In this document: piece by piece, positions 47,875 through 55,967 of the stretch
Numbering within the stretch: the first letter of the stretch is position 1
Layout: every line of letters begins with the position of its first letter
Assembly (NCBI GenBank): GCA_045586185.1
Contig: JAZMZV010000160.1
Span: 13,613-77,612, forward strand
Reading direction: 5' to 3'
Length of the DNA stretch: 64,000 nt
From: RUG11551 sp045586185
GTDB lineage: Bacteria; Planctomycetota; Planctomycetia; Pirellulales; Thermoguttaceae
Notes under the pieces: model-generated
Seen by the model: the letters and a program-made list of their open reading frames with translations, nothing else
Told to the model about the DNA's origin: nothing
Databases searched by the model: none
Program-made: the position numbers and the translations under genes

Positions 47875-49983
47875 ATGGCAAAACCGACTTGGGAACAGCT
47901 GATTGAAAACTTCCCGCGTACAAAGCTGATTGAAGACGCTCAGTGGGAATCGCTCAAGCAGGAATGGCAGGATACCGCAGACGAATCCGTTAAGACGGAC
48001 GTCGACGCGTTTCTGCAGTTCCTTGTGGACAAAGGCGCTATTACGCCTTGGCACATGGAAAATCTGCTTTCAGGGAAGTACAAGGGCTTTTTCCTGGGGT
48101 CGTATAAACTTCTTAAACACATCGGCGCAGGCGGAATGAGCAGCGTCTATCTGGGCGAACACACCATGATGGGGCGACAGGTCGCCATCAAGATTTTGCC
48201 TCGCAGCCGGGTCAGTTCCGATACAAGTTATCTTCAGCGCTTCATGCAGGAAGCGCAGGCGGCGGCTTCGCTTAACCATCCCAATATTGTAACAGCGTAC
48301 GACATCGACAACGAAAACGGAATTTACTATTTCGTGATGGAATACGTCGATGGCAAAGACCTCAACGGGATTGTCAAGTCAGACGGCCCGTTAGACTACG
48401 CTGTCGCGGCAGACTACATCTGTCAGGCGGCATGCGGTCTGGCGCACGCTCACGAACGCGGGTTGATTCACCGTGACATGAAACCCGCCAACCTGCTGGT
48501 CGATCCCAACGGAACGGTTAAAATCCTTGACATGGGCTTGGCTCTGTTTTCCGAATCCGACCGCGCCAGTTTGACCTTGGCGTACGACGAAAACGTTTTG
48601 GGAACGGCAGACTATCTCGCCCCGGAACAGGCGCGCAACTCTCACACAGTAGACGCTCGCGCTGACATTTACTCCCTCGGCTGTACGCTGTATTTCCTTT
48701 TGACAGGTCATCCGCCCTTCACAGAAGGAACGCTGCCGCAAAGAATTCTGGCTCATCAGCAAAAGAATCCGCCAGAGATTACCGTTGACCGTCCAGACTG
48801 TCCGCCGGACCTGGTCGCTATCTGTAAAAAGATGATGATGAAAAAGGCGGATCAGCGTCAGCAGAGCATGCTGGAAGTTCAGGGGAACCTGACGGACTGG
48901 CTTTTGGTTCATGGATATTTGCCCAATAACGAATCCATGGACAATATTGTCAGAGCGCGCAACCGGCTGGACGAGTTACAGCGTTTTATCGAAAACCCGT
49001 CAGACGCGTCCAATTCTGGTTCCAGTTCCGGCGACTCCGTCGTCAATCTGGATTTCGGCTTTGGAAGCGGCGCGTCCGGCTCCGGCAGTAAAAGTCCAAT
49101 CGGTCACACTGGCGACAAAAAGAAAGGCGGATCTTCTTCCAGCAACAACAAAAAGAAGGGAGGGCTTTTCGCTGGGTTCTTTGCTCCGGGGAAAAAGTCC
49201 AAACCAGGGTCTGGACGCAAACTCGGCAAACCCTCAACGGAAGATTCCAGCGTTGTTTCAGACGAACTGGATTCCAACTCGGCTTCGTCGTCAACAAAGT
49301 CGACTGATTTGTCGGCGTTGGTTGCCATGGCAGACGCTATCGAAGAATCGAGTGACAACAACAAGGAAGATTTCGCCGCGTTTCTGAACAAGACGTCGCA
49401 AGAGAACAAGCCGGCTCCAACGCCAGAAGCCGCCAATCCGAAACCTGCTCAAAAACCGGTTCAAAATCTTGTCAACGGACGTCCGGAACCGTCGCCTATT
49501 GCCGTTAAGAAAACCCCGGCGGCTCCGGCTGGCGCTCAGGAAAAGCCTGTAACAGGACAACCGGAAAAATTGTCTTCCGCACAAACCGCCGTTGGACAAA
49601 AAGCCGCGCCCAAGCCTCAGCAGCCCGCTAAACCTCAGCAGCCAGTTAAACCACAGCAGCCTGTGAAACCTCAACAGCCCGTTAAAGCGCCGGTTAATAA
49701 AGTTCCGGTCAACAAAGCGCCGCAAACCAGCGCAGCGCCTAAACCTGCTCCTAAGCCGGCTAACGCGGACAGCAAACAGGAAATCTCCGCTTCCAGGTCT
49801 GGAATTTCAAAATCAGGAACGGTTAAGCCGATCGGTACAAAGCCGGGCGACAAGAAACCTCATCGTCCTGTCAAGCGCCAAAAACAACAGGCGTCTTCAA
49901 AAACGACAATTATTATCGGCGTCGTTTGCGCTGTTGCCGCGGCTGCTATCGGCGTCGTTCTGTTCTTTGTATTAAACAAGTAA
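47875..49983 (+). CDS. Membrane-tethered Ser/Thr protein kinase
   Basis: In 702 residues, the first ~75 are an N-terminal extension common in planctomycete kinases. The kinase domain (about 76-335) has the Gly loop GAGGMSSVYLG (84-94), Lys106 in VAIKIL, catalytic HRDMKPANLL, DMG in place of DFG, and GTADYLAPEQ. A long Pro/Lys/Gln-rich low-complexity region (about 385-670) follows. It includes repeated KPQQPV words and ends in one hydrophobic helix (TTIIIGVVCAVAAAAIGVV) with a two-residue tail, so it is tail-anchored with the kinase in the cytoplasm and no external sensor. It precedes dinG by 1 bp. Confidence 0.9.
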   Translation: MAKPTWEQLIENFPRTKLIEDAQWESLKQEWQDTADESVKTDVDAFLQFLVDKGAITPWHMENLLSGKYKGFFLGSYKLLKHIGAGGMSSVYLGEHTMMGRQVAIKILPRSRVSSDTSYLQRFMQEAQAAASLNHPNIVTAYDIDNENGIYYFVMEYVDGKDLNGIVKSDGPLDYAVAADYICQAACGLAHAHERGLIHRDMKPANLLVDPNGTVKILDMGLALFSESDRASLTLAYDENVLGTADYLAPEQARNSHTVDARADIYSLGCTLYFLLTGHPPFTEGTLPQRILAHQQKNPPEITVDRPDCPPDLVAICKKMMMKKADQRQQSMLEVQGNLTDWLLVHGYLPNNESMDNIVRARNRLDELQRFIENPSDASNSGSSSGDSVVNLDFGFGSGASGSGSKSPIGHTGDKKKGGSSSSNNKKKGGLFAGFFAPGKKSKPGSGRKLGKPSTEDSSVVSDELDSNSASSSTKSTDLSALVAMADAIEESSDNNKEDFAAFLNKTSQENKPAPTPEAANPKPAQKPVQNLVNGRPEPSPIAVKKTPAAPAGAQEKPVTGQPEKLSSAQTAVGQKAAPKPQQPAKPQQPVKPQQPVKPQQPVKAPVNKVPVNKAPQTSAAPKPAPKPANADSKQEISASRSGISKSGTVKPIGTKPGDKKPHRPVKRQKQQASSKTTIIIGVVCAVAAAAIGVVLFFVLNK

Positions 49984-49984
49984 T

Positions 49985-52063
49985 ATGCCGCTTAACGTTC
50001 TGGACATATTAGGAGCAACGGGTTCCGTTGCTCGACGTCTGACGAATTACGAACCCCGTCCCATGCAATTGGAGATGGCTCAGGCGGTATACGACGCTAT
50101 GGACAAAAACCATCATCTGATGGTTGAGGCGGGAACGGGCGTCGGCAAGAGTTTTGCGTATCTTGTCCCGGCAATGCTCAAGATTTCGGACAACCGCGAA
50201 AAGCGGGGCTTGTTCGAGGACATGCCAACGGACGACGACCGCTTGCGCGTTGTCGTGGCGACGCATACAATTCATTTACAGGAACAACTCGTCCAGAAAG
50301 ACATTCCCTTTTTGCAGAGCGTTTTTCCAGACGAATTTTCTGTCGTTCTGGTCAAAGGACGATCGAATTACGTCTGCAAACGACGTCTTGCCAACGCGGT
50401 CCAGCAGGCGCATTCGCTTTTTTCCTCTGCAGAGGAAATTTACGAAACGGACAGGGTTTATCAGTGGGCGCAAAAGACCGGCGACGGTTCCAAGCAGGGG
50501 CTTAACCCCGTCCCCGCCAGAACGGTTTGGGAAGAGATCTGCTGCGAACAGGGTAACTGTCTGGGCAAGAACTGCCAGTACAACAAAGACTGTTTCTATC
50601 AAAAGGCGCGCCGCCGCGTGTTCAACGCCGATATTTTAATCGTCAACCACGCTTTGTTTTTCAGCGACCTGTCCGTCAGAATGGAAGACGGTCAGCTTCT
50701 GCCGAAGTACACAACCGTTATCTTTGACGAAGCCCATACGATTGAAGACGTCGCCGGCGAACATCTGGGTCTGTCCGTTTCCAATGCTGGAATTATGTAT
50801 ATGCTGGGGCGTCTGCTCAACGAAAACGGGCGCAAAGGCGTTCTGGCGCCAGCGGCGTTCAAATCGTTACATCCGCTGGTTCAAAACTGCCGGACGGAAT
50901 GCAAGCGGTTCTTCCTGGCAATCGAGAATTGGCTGGACGAACGCCCCAAAAGCAACGGGCGAATTCGCGAGCCGAACCTGTTTCCTCACGATTTGTCAGA
51001 CGCCTTGATGGAGCTTTCCATTCAGCTGACCGCGGCAGTTGGAATGGCTCCGACGATGGACATGGGACAGGAACTCGTCTCCGCTCATCAAAAAATGGAG
51101 TCGCTGGCTGTTACAGTCAGTTCATGGAACAAACAAAGCATGGACAGCCCGTCCGTCTTCTGGATTGACAACCACACAACTCAGCGGGGACGATATTTCG
51201 AACTCGTTGCCGCCCCGATTGACGTCGGCGCAACGCTCGACAAAGAACTGTTCCAGAAAACTCCGTCCGTTATTTTAACCAGCGCGACGCTGGCGACCGG
51301 ACGGGGCGGAGGCAGCAGCGCAAGAGTTTCAACAGATTTCTCTCGCAACTCGCAACTCGCAACTCGCAACTCAATTAACCAACCAGAGCTAAAATACTTC
51401 CAGTCCCGCATCGGTCTCACCCGCGTCCAGTCGCTGATTTTAGGCAGCCCGTTCGATTTCAAAAAACAGGTGAAACTGATAATCGCGTCACACATGCCAG
51501 ACCCGTCGCTGGAAAAAGACCGCTTTGAGTCCATGCTTCCAGACCGAATCGCCTATTATCTGGAACAGACGCAGGGGTCGGCGTTCGTTCTGTTTACCAG
51601 TTACGGTCTGCTTCGCCGCTGCGCGGACGCCTTGCGCGGCTGGCTGATCGACCATTCCATGACGCTCTTTCAGCAGGGTGAAGGCATGCAGCGCTCGGAT
51701 ATGGTAAACGGATTCAAGACGACGCCGAATTCCGTTCTCTTTGGCGCGGACAGTTTCTGGCAGGGCGTAGACGTCCCCGGCGAGGCTCTGCAAAACGTGA
51801 TTATTACAAAGCTCCCGTTCCAGGTGCCTGACCGTCCGCTGATCGAAGCGAGAATGGAAGCGATTGAACAGCGCGGCGGAAAACCCTTCTTCGAATACCA
51901 GATTCCAGAAGCGATTATCAAATTCAAACAGGGATTCGGTCGGCTCATTCGCTCCCAACGCGACACCGGGCAAGTCGTCATTTTAGACCCCCGCGTCGAA
52001 ACGAAACGCTACGGACGACAATTCCTCGACGCCCTCCCGGAATGCAGCGTCTATTATAATTAG
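49985..52063 (+). CDS. dinG: DinG-family ATP-dependent DNA helicase
   Basis: The 692 residues show the XPD/DinG family plan. Walker A is AGTGVGKS (about 49-56). A four-cysteine iron-sulfur region (YVCKRR.. and CEQGNCLGKNCQYNKDC) sits between motif I and the DEAH box IFDEAHTIED. Motif III-like TSATL and C-terminal GFGRLIRSQRDTG (motif VI) follow. It unwinds 5'-3' and has been linked to repair of R-loops and damage. An in-frame low-complexity insert (FSRNSQLATRNSINQ, about 448-463) just after TSATL is encoded by a heptamer array. It is coupled to the kinase gene by a 1-bp gap. Confidence 0.93.
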   Translation: MPLNVLDILGATGSVARRLTNYEPRPMQLEMAQAVYDAMDKNHHLMVEAGTGVGKSFAYLVPAMLKISDNREKRGLFEDMPTDDDRLRVVVATHTIHLQEQLVQKDIPFLQSVFPDEFSVVLVKGRSNYVCKRRLANAVQQAHSLFSSAEEIYETDRVYQWAQKTGDGSKQGLNPVPARTVWEEICCEQGNCLGKNCQYNKDCFYQKARRRVFNADILIVNHALFFSDLSVRMEDGQLLPKYTTVIFDEAHTIEDVAGEHLGLSVSNAGIMYMLGRLLNENGRKGVLAPAAFKSLHPLVQNCRTECKRFFLAIENWLDERPKSNGRIREPNLFPHDLSDALMELSIQLTAAVGMAPTMDMGQELVSAHQKMESLAVTVSSWNKQSMDSPSVFWIDNHTTQRGRYFELVAAPIDVGATLDKELFQKTPSVILTSATLATGRGGGSSARVSTDFSRNSQLATRNSINQPELKYFQSRIGLTRVQSLILGSPFDFKKQVKLIIASHMPDPSLEKDRFESMLPDRIAYYLEQTQGSAFVLFTSYGLLRRCADALRGWLIDHSMTLFQQGEGMQRSDMVNGFKTTPNSVLFGADSFWQGVDVPGEALQNVIITKLPFQVPDRPLIEARMEAIEQRGGKPFFEYQIPEAIIKFKQGFGRLIRSQRDTGQVVILDPRVETKRYGRQFLDALPECSVYYN
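51319..51372. repeat. Heptamer half-element in frame inside dinG
   Basis: A core-like GCGCAAGAGTTTCAACA (51319-51335), then four CTCGCAA units (51342-51369) plus CTC. The core matches GCGCAAGCGTCTCAAACA of the intergenic copy at 14930. It is translated as an added loop downstream of TSATL. Confidence 0.8.
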
Positions 52064-52140
52064 GAATTATGAATTAAGAATGAGGAATTTGGAGTTAGGA
52101 ATTAGGAGTGAGGAGTGAGGAGTTGGCGCAAAGCGCTGGA
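52061..52140. repeat. Heptamer element, AATTAGG/AGTGAGG type
   Basis: The dinG TAG stop begins ATTAGGA ATTATGA ATTAAGA ATGAGGA..., passing to AGTTAGG AATTAGG AGTGAGG AGTGAGG AGTTGGC, then core GGCGCAAAGCGCTGG. No right arm follows. It shows a gradual change of tetranucleotide within one array. Confidence 0.7.
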
Positions 52141-52195
52141 ATATAGAATAAACTAACCATAGGATTTATTAATAAAGTTTTACCCATAGAGAATT

Positions 52196-52444
52196 ATGAA
52201 AATTGAAAAAGTTTTTATTCTGCTGGCAGTGTTGTCTGGTTTTATCAATAGTTTTATAATGCTGTATTGTCATTTTCACGAGTCGCTTTTTGTATCCCCA
52301 GACTTCGTAGTATTCTATAAGGTGATTAATACAGTATTGGGTGGGATTATTTTAATTATGTTCATTCTGAGTTATGTGATTATGTTTTCAAAAAAGTTTT
52401 TCCAGAAAAACGATTCAATTAGCAGCGAACAGAAAAAAGAATAA
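52196..52444 (+). CDS. Small two-helix membrane protein
   Basis: This is 82 residues with two predicted membrane helices (about 8-26 and 44-66), a short periplasmic-type loop and a charged C-terminal tail. AGAG lies 6 nt before the ATG. The family is not recognised. It is AT-rich compared with the genes around it. Confidence 0.5.
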   Translation: MKIEKVFILLAVLSGFINSFIMLYCHFHESLFVSPDFVVFYKVINTVLGGIILIMFILSYVIMFSKKFFQKNDSISSEQKKE

Positions 52445-52506
52445 GAACGTTTTAATAGTTGCTATTCCTGCCTTACAGTATTGCTATTCTTTATATACTC
52501 AAAACA

Positions 52507-53538
52507 ATGACATCACAATTTGATATACAACTGTCGTTAGAAAGCGATTTTCAAACCCTTATAACCGCCGCTGACCGAGTTCGGCATGAGAACGTCGGAG
52601 ACGCGGTTCATTTACGCGGTCTGATTGAACTGTCCAACTTCTGCCGCTGTCGGTGCGGGTACTGCGGAATCAACGCGGATAACAAATCTGTAACGCGGTA
52701 CCGCATGACGGAAGAAGACGTTCGGCAGTCCGTTCCCCTGGCGATTCAGTTTGGATACGGCACGATCGTCTTTCAGGCGGGCGAAGACCTGGGGCTGACC
52801 GAAGACTTTATCGCTCGACAGGTGGAATGGATTAAATCCCTGCCGACGCCGTGGGGCGTTCCGCTGGCTGTTACGCTTTCTTTGGGACAGCGGACGGCGG
52901 CGGAATACAAGCGATGGCGCAACGCCGGCGCGAATCGATGTCTGATTCGTTTTGAGACCTCGTCTGAAAAGCTCTTTGCTCAATGGCATCCCCACGACCC
53001 GGACGGGCAAAAACGACGGCTGAACTTTCTCTACGAACTTCGCGACCTGGGCTACGAAATCGGAACGGGGTTCCTTATCGGCGTGCCGGGACAGACGCCG
53101 GACGACTGGCGCAGCGATCTGGAAACGATCCGAACCCTTCAGCCGGACATGATCGGCATCGGTCCGTACCTACCGCACCCTCAAACCGCTCTCGGACAGC
53201 TGCCGGAAAACGAACTCGTTCCGCCGACAAAGCAGAACGTTCTCCGAACGCTGGCTCTGTGCCGGCTTCTGTGTCCTAAAGCCAACATTCCCAGCACAAC
53301 GGCTCTGGCTGCTCTGGATAAAACCCACGGACACGAAGACGGTCTGTGCTGCGGCGCGAACGTTATCATGCCCAACCTGACGCCGGGAAAGTACAGACGC
53401 CTTTACGAAATCTACCCGGCTAAAAGCAACACGGCGGAAGAAGCGGAACGATTCGACGCGATTCTAAAAGCGAGAATCCAGTCGCTCGGCCGCGTTGTCG
53501 GACGAGGCCCGGGGAACAGCCCGCACTATGCCAAATAG
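52507..53538 (+). CDS. hydE: [FeFe]-hydrogenase maturase HydE
   Basis: The ATG at 52507 gives 343 residues. HydE is a radical-SAM enzyme that acts on the cysteine-derived ligand precursor for the H-cluster. The SAM cluster motif C46-x3-C50-x2-C53 is in LSNFCRCRCGYCGINADN. GRTAAEYKRWRNAGANRCLIRFETSSEKLF, FLIGVPGQTPDDW and the terminal LGRVVGRGPGNSPHYAK follow the HydE/PylB family. PylB-like or other BATS enzymes are close relatives, so HydE is the best but not the only reading. No hydF, hydG or hydrogenase gene is in the window. Confidence 0.82.
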   Translation: MTSQFDIQLSLESDFQTLITAADRVRHENVGDAVHLRGLIELSNFCRCRCGYCGINADNKSVTRYRMTEEDVRQSVPLAIQFGYGTIVFQAGEDLGLTEDFIARQVEWIKSLPTPWGVPLAVTLSLGQRTAAEYKRWRNAGANRCLIRFETSSEKLFAQWHPHDPDGQKRRLNFLYELRDLGYEIGTGFLIGVPGQTPDDWRSDLETIRTLQPDMIGIGPYLPHPQTALGQLPENELVPPTKQNVLRTLALCRLLCPKANIPSTTALAALDKTHGHEDGLCCGANVIMPNLTPGKYRRLYEIYPAKSNTAEEAERFDAILKARIQSLGRVVGRGPGNSPHYAK

Positions 53539-53595
53539 CGCTGTTTGTTTGACGTAAAGCGTACTCTGTTCAGGTCCTTTATTTCCTGCCGGGGG

Positions 53596-53623
53596 TTGAA
53601 AAATATCTGTAAAAAGGTATAAT
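53596..53623 (+). promoter_or_regulatory. Promoter of the queA cluster
   Basis: TTGAAA (53596-53601) and TATAAT (53618-53623) are 16 bp apart, with the TTG start of queA 33 bp downstream and AGGAG (53641-53645) before it. Confidence 0.65.
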
Positions 53624-53655
53624 TCGAGGGATGATTTGAAAGGAGAACGCCCGAA

Positions 53656-54771
53656 TTGAGTAGTATATTAGACGACGTCAATTATTACGACTACGACCTG
53701 CCGAAAGAGCTGATCGCTCAGCAGCCGCTGGCTGACCGCGATGCCGCAAAAATGATGGTCGTTAACCGTCAAACCGGCGAGATCGCCCATCGCCAGGTCG
53801 GCGATTTTATCGACCTGCTCACGCCGACGGACGTCGTTGTACTTAATAATACGAAGGTCGTTCCCGCCCGGCTCATTGGCGTACGCGTTCAAACAGGCGG
53901 GCATTGGGAAGGACTGTTTTTAGAATTGGCGATGGAAAGTTGCGAGTTGCGAGTTGCGAGTTGCGAGACGGCGGAGCGCCGCTCCCAGTCCACACCCCGA
54001 TGGCGGCTGATCGGCTCGACTCGCGGCAAGCTCTTGCCGGGCGAACGGGTTCAGCTCAAAGACGTCAACGGGCAAGACGACGTCGTTCTCCGCTTTGAAA
54101 CCAAGGCGCAGGACGGTTCCTGGACGGTCGTTCCGGAATCAGGCGAGAATTACCTGACGATTCTCGATCGCGTTGGACGCGTTCCCATCCCGCCGTACAT
54201 CCGCAACGGGCAGATGGAGGAGTCCGACAGAAACAACTATCAAACCGTATTCGCTCAGGTTCCCGGGGCTGTCGCCGCTCCAACGGCGGGGCTTCATTTT
54301 TCCGAGGAAACGCTGGAAAAGATTCGTCAAAAAGGCGTCGATATCGAATACGTTACGCTCCACGTTGGAATCGGAACGTTCAAACCGATCAGCGTTACAA
54401 AACTGTCGGAACACGAGATGCACTGCGAATACGCTCAAATTGACGCCTCCACCGCAGAAAAGCTCAATCAGCGGCGGCGCGTCGGCGGGCGGCTGTTTGC
54501 AATCGGAACGACAAGCGTCCGGACGCTGGAGTCAGCGGGGCAGTCCGGCGAAATCCTCCCCATGGCGAAACAAACGAACCTGTTTATCAAACAACCGTAT
54601 AATTTTAAAGCGGTTGACGCCATTTTGACAAACTTCCATTTGCCGAAATCGACGCTGCTGGTTATGATTCGCGCCTTCGGCGGAGACGAATTGATAAAAG
54701 AAGCCTATCGACAGGCGATTGAAAATAAATACCGATTTTATTCCTACGGCGACTGTATGGTAATTATTTAG
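53656..54771 (+). CDS. queA: S-adenosylmethionine:tRNA ribosyltransferase-isomerase
   Basis: QueA transfers ribose from SAM to preQ1 at the tRNA wobble base, making epoxyqueuosine. The 371-residue protein begins at a TTG with AGGAG upstream and gives the family start YDYDLPKELIAQQPLADRD. Conserved parts are VVVLNNTKVVPARL, AAPTAGLHFSEETL and NFHLPKSTLLVMIRAFGGDELIKEAY. Residues ~95-115 (SCELRVASCETAERRSQSTP) are extra relative to the family, encoded by a heptamer array plus a GC-rich repeat, in a surface loop before RWRLIGSTRGK. It heads a cluster with NUDIX, iscA and rsmE. Confidence 0.94.
   Translation: MSSILDDVNYYDYDLPKELIAQQPLADRDAAKMMVVNRQTGEIAHRQVGDFIDLLTPTDVVVLNNTKVVPARLIGVRVQTGGHWEGLFLELAMESCELRVASCETAERRSQSTPRWRLIGSTRGKLLPGERVQLKDVNGQDDVVLRFETKAQDGSWTVVPESGENYLTILDRVGRVPIPPYIRNGQMEESDRNNYQTVFAQVPGAVAAPTAGLHFSEETLEKIRQKGVDIEYVTLHVGIGTFKPISVTKLSEHEMHCEYAQIDASTAEKLNQRRRVGGRLFAIGTTSVRTLESAGQSGEILPMAKQTNLFIKQPYNFKAVDAILTNFHLPKSTLLVMIRAFGGDELIKEAYRQAIENKYRFYSYGDCMVII
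53938..53995. repeat. Heptamer array plus GC-rich repeat inside queA
   Basis: Exactly four AGTTGCG units (53938-53965) are followed by GGCGGAGCGCCGCTCCCAG and TCC, matching the composite repeat at 12302-12335. The insertion keeps the queA frame. Confidence 0.85.
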
Positions 54772-54836
54772 TTGCGAGTAGCGAGTTGCGAGTTGCGAGA
54801 ATTCAACACTCCCTACTCCCTATTCCCTATTCCCTA
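54769..54836. repeat. Heptamer element, AGTTGCG/CCCTATT type
   Basis: The queA TAG stop is followed at once by TTGCGAG; left arm AGTTGCG/AGTAGCG x4, centre AATTCAACA, right arm CTCCCTA-type units to 54836, 5 bp before the next ATG. The arm pair matches 29177-29253. Confidence 0.85.
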
Positions 54837-54841
54837 AAAGC

Positions 54842-55471
54842 ATGAAAGAAGAAGACATCCTCGTTATTCCGACCAAGGCGTTTCACGACGCTGGTTATTT
54901 TCAGGGATTTTCCCTGCTCAAAGAAGAATTCATTCGCGGTCTGCTGACAGAAGAGAACGTTTCCTTCCGCCGTCGCGCCGACATGGAAGGCGACCCGTCC
55001 TATAAGCAGCTCATTCCGTACATGATTATTCGATACATTGAACCGGACGGAACGCAAAAACTGTTCCGCTACGTTCGCGGCAAGGGCATGGGCGAAGGGC
55101 GTCTGCACGAAAAGCACTCTGTCGGAGTCGGCGGGCATATTTCCACCGAAGACGTCCAGTCCCAGGGCGGTTCCGCCAACTCCAAAGGCTGGGAAGCGTA
55201 CCATCTGGGCATGCTCCGCGAGCTGTCGGAAGAAGTCGAAATGTCAACGCCGTACAAGTCCACTTGCGTTGGTCTGATTAACGACGACCTGACCGAAGTC
55301 GGAAAAGTCCATTTGGGCGTCGTCCATATTTTAGACGTCGAAACCCCGGACGTCGCCGCCAAAGAAACCGACCTGCTGCGAAGCGGGTTCGTCCCGGTTG
55401 AAGAACTCATGAAAGACCTCGACCTGTTTGAATCCTGGTCGAGCATTTCCCTTAAAGCGTTGTTTAGTTAG
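54842..55471 (+). CDS. NUDIX-like hydrolase
   Basis: This 209-residue protein has a Nudix-box-like stretch GMLRELSEEVEM (about 124-135; RELxEE core), preceded by a GVGGHIS strand. The N-terminal portion VIPTKAFHDAGYFQGFS and the LRSGFVPVEELMKDLDLFESWS end are shared by bacterial proteins often labelled phosphoesterase. Substrate and exact activity are unknown. It sits between queA and iscA, with heptamer elements filling both gaps. Confidence 0.7.
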   Translation: MKEEDILVIPTKAFHDAGYFQGFSLLKEEFIRGLLTEENVSFRRRADMEGDPSYKQLIPYMIIRYIEPDGTQKLFRYVRGKGMGEGRLHEKHSVGVGGHISTEDVQSQGGSANSKGWEAYHLGMLRELSEEVEMSTPYKSTCVGLINDDLTEVGKVHLGVVHILDVETPDVAAKETDLLRSGFVPVEELMKDLDLFESWSSISLKALFS

Positions 55472-55478
55472 TTGCAAG

Positions 55479-55632
55479 ATAGCTCCTAGCTTTGAGCTGC
55501 TAGCTTCTAGCTTAGTTTTTTAGCTTCCAGCTTTAAACGTTAACGCTAAGAACTACGAAATTCCAAGCTAACGGCTAGGAGCTAATAGCTAGTGGCTTTC
55601 CCTATTCCCTATTTCCTATTCCCTATTCCCTA
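55479..55632. repeat. AGCT-type element plus CCCTATT array
   Basis: 55479-55594 has TAGCTCC/TAGCTTC units, core AAACGTTAACGCTAAGAA and right arm AGCTAAC GGCTAGG AGCTAAT AGCTAGT; the core closely matches 34656-34686. 55598-55632 adds five CCCTATT/TCCTATT units ending 2 bp before the iscA ATG. The iscA start therefore has no Shine-Dalgarno. Confidence 0.75.
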
Positions 55633-55634
55633 AA

Positions 55635-55967
55635 ATGTCAATCGAACTTACTTCCGTTGCTGCTGCTGAAGTGCTCAACGTTATGGAAAACCAGGAACTG
55701 GACGCCGACAAGACGTATCTGCGCGTCGTGATTAGAAGCGGCGGCTGCAGCGGCATGAACTACGGTCTGGCTTTCGACGAAAAATACGACAAAACCGTCG
55801 ACGCTATTTATCCTCAAAACGGCGTCAACGTTATTACTGCAAAGAAATTCGCCCAGTTTCTCGACGGAAGCTCCATCAACTTCCTCGACAACGCCATGGG
55901 ACGCGGTTTCCTCGTTGAAAACCCGACCTTTCCCGCCAACGCTGGCTGTGCCGGCTGTCACCATTGA
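55635..55967 (+). CDS. HesB/IscA-type iron-sulfur carrier
   Basis: This 110-residue A-type carrier has Cys38 in GGCSGMNYGLAFDE. The C-terminal pair is Cys105-Ala-Gly-Cys108 (NAGCAGCHH), a CxxC in place of the usual CGC. It moves Fe-S clusters to client proteins. The unusual spacing and His-His end may change cluster binding. It overlaps rsmE by 1 bp. Confidence 0.85.
   Translation: MSIELTSVAAAEVLNVMENQELDADKTYLRVVIRSGGCSGMNYGLAFDEKYDKTVDAIYPQNGVNVITAKKFAQFLDGSSINFLDNAMGRGFLVENPTFPANAGCAGCHH

Noticed and set aside
54769..54836. CRISPR array
   Set aside because: The short tandem units here and elsewhere are 7 bp with no spacers, and no cas genes occur; they are heptamer arrays, not CRISPR.
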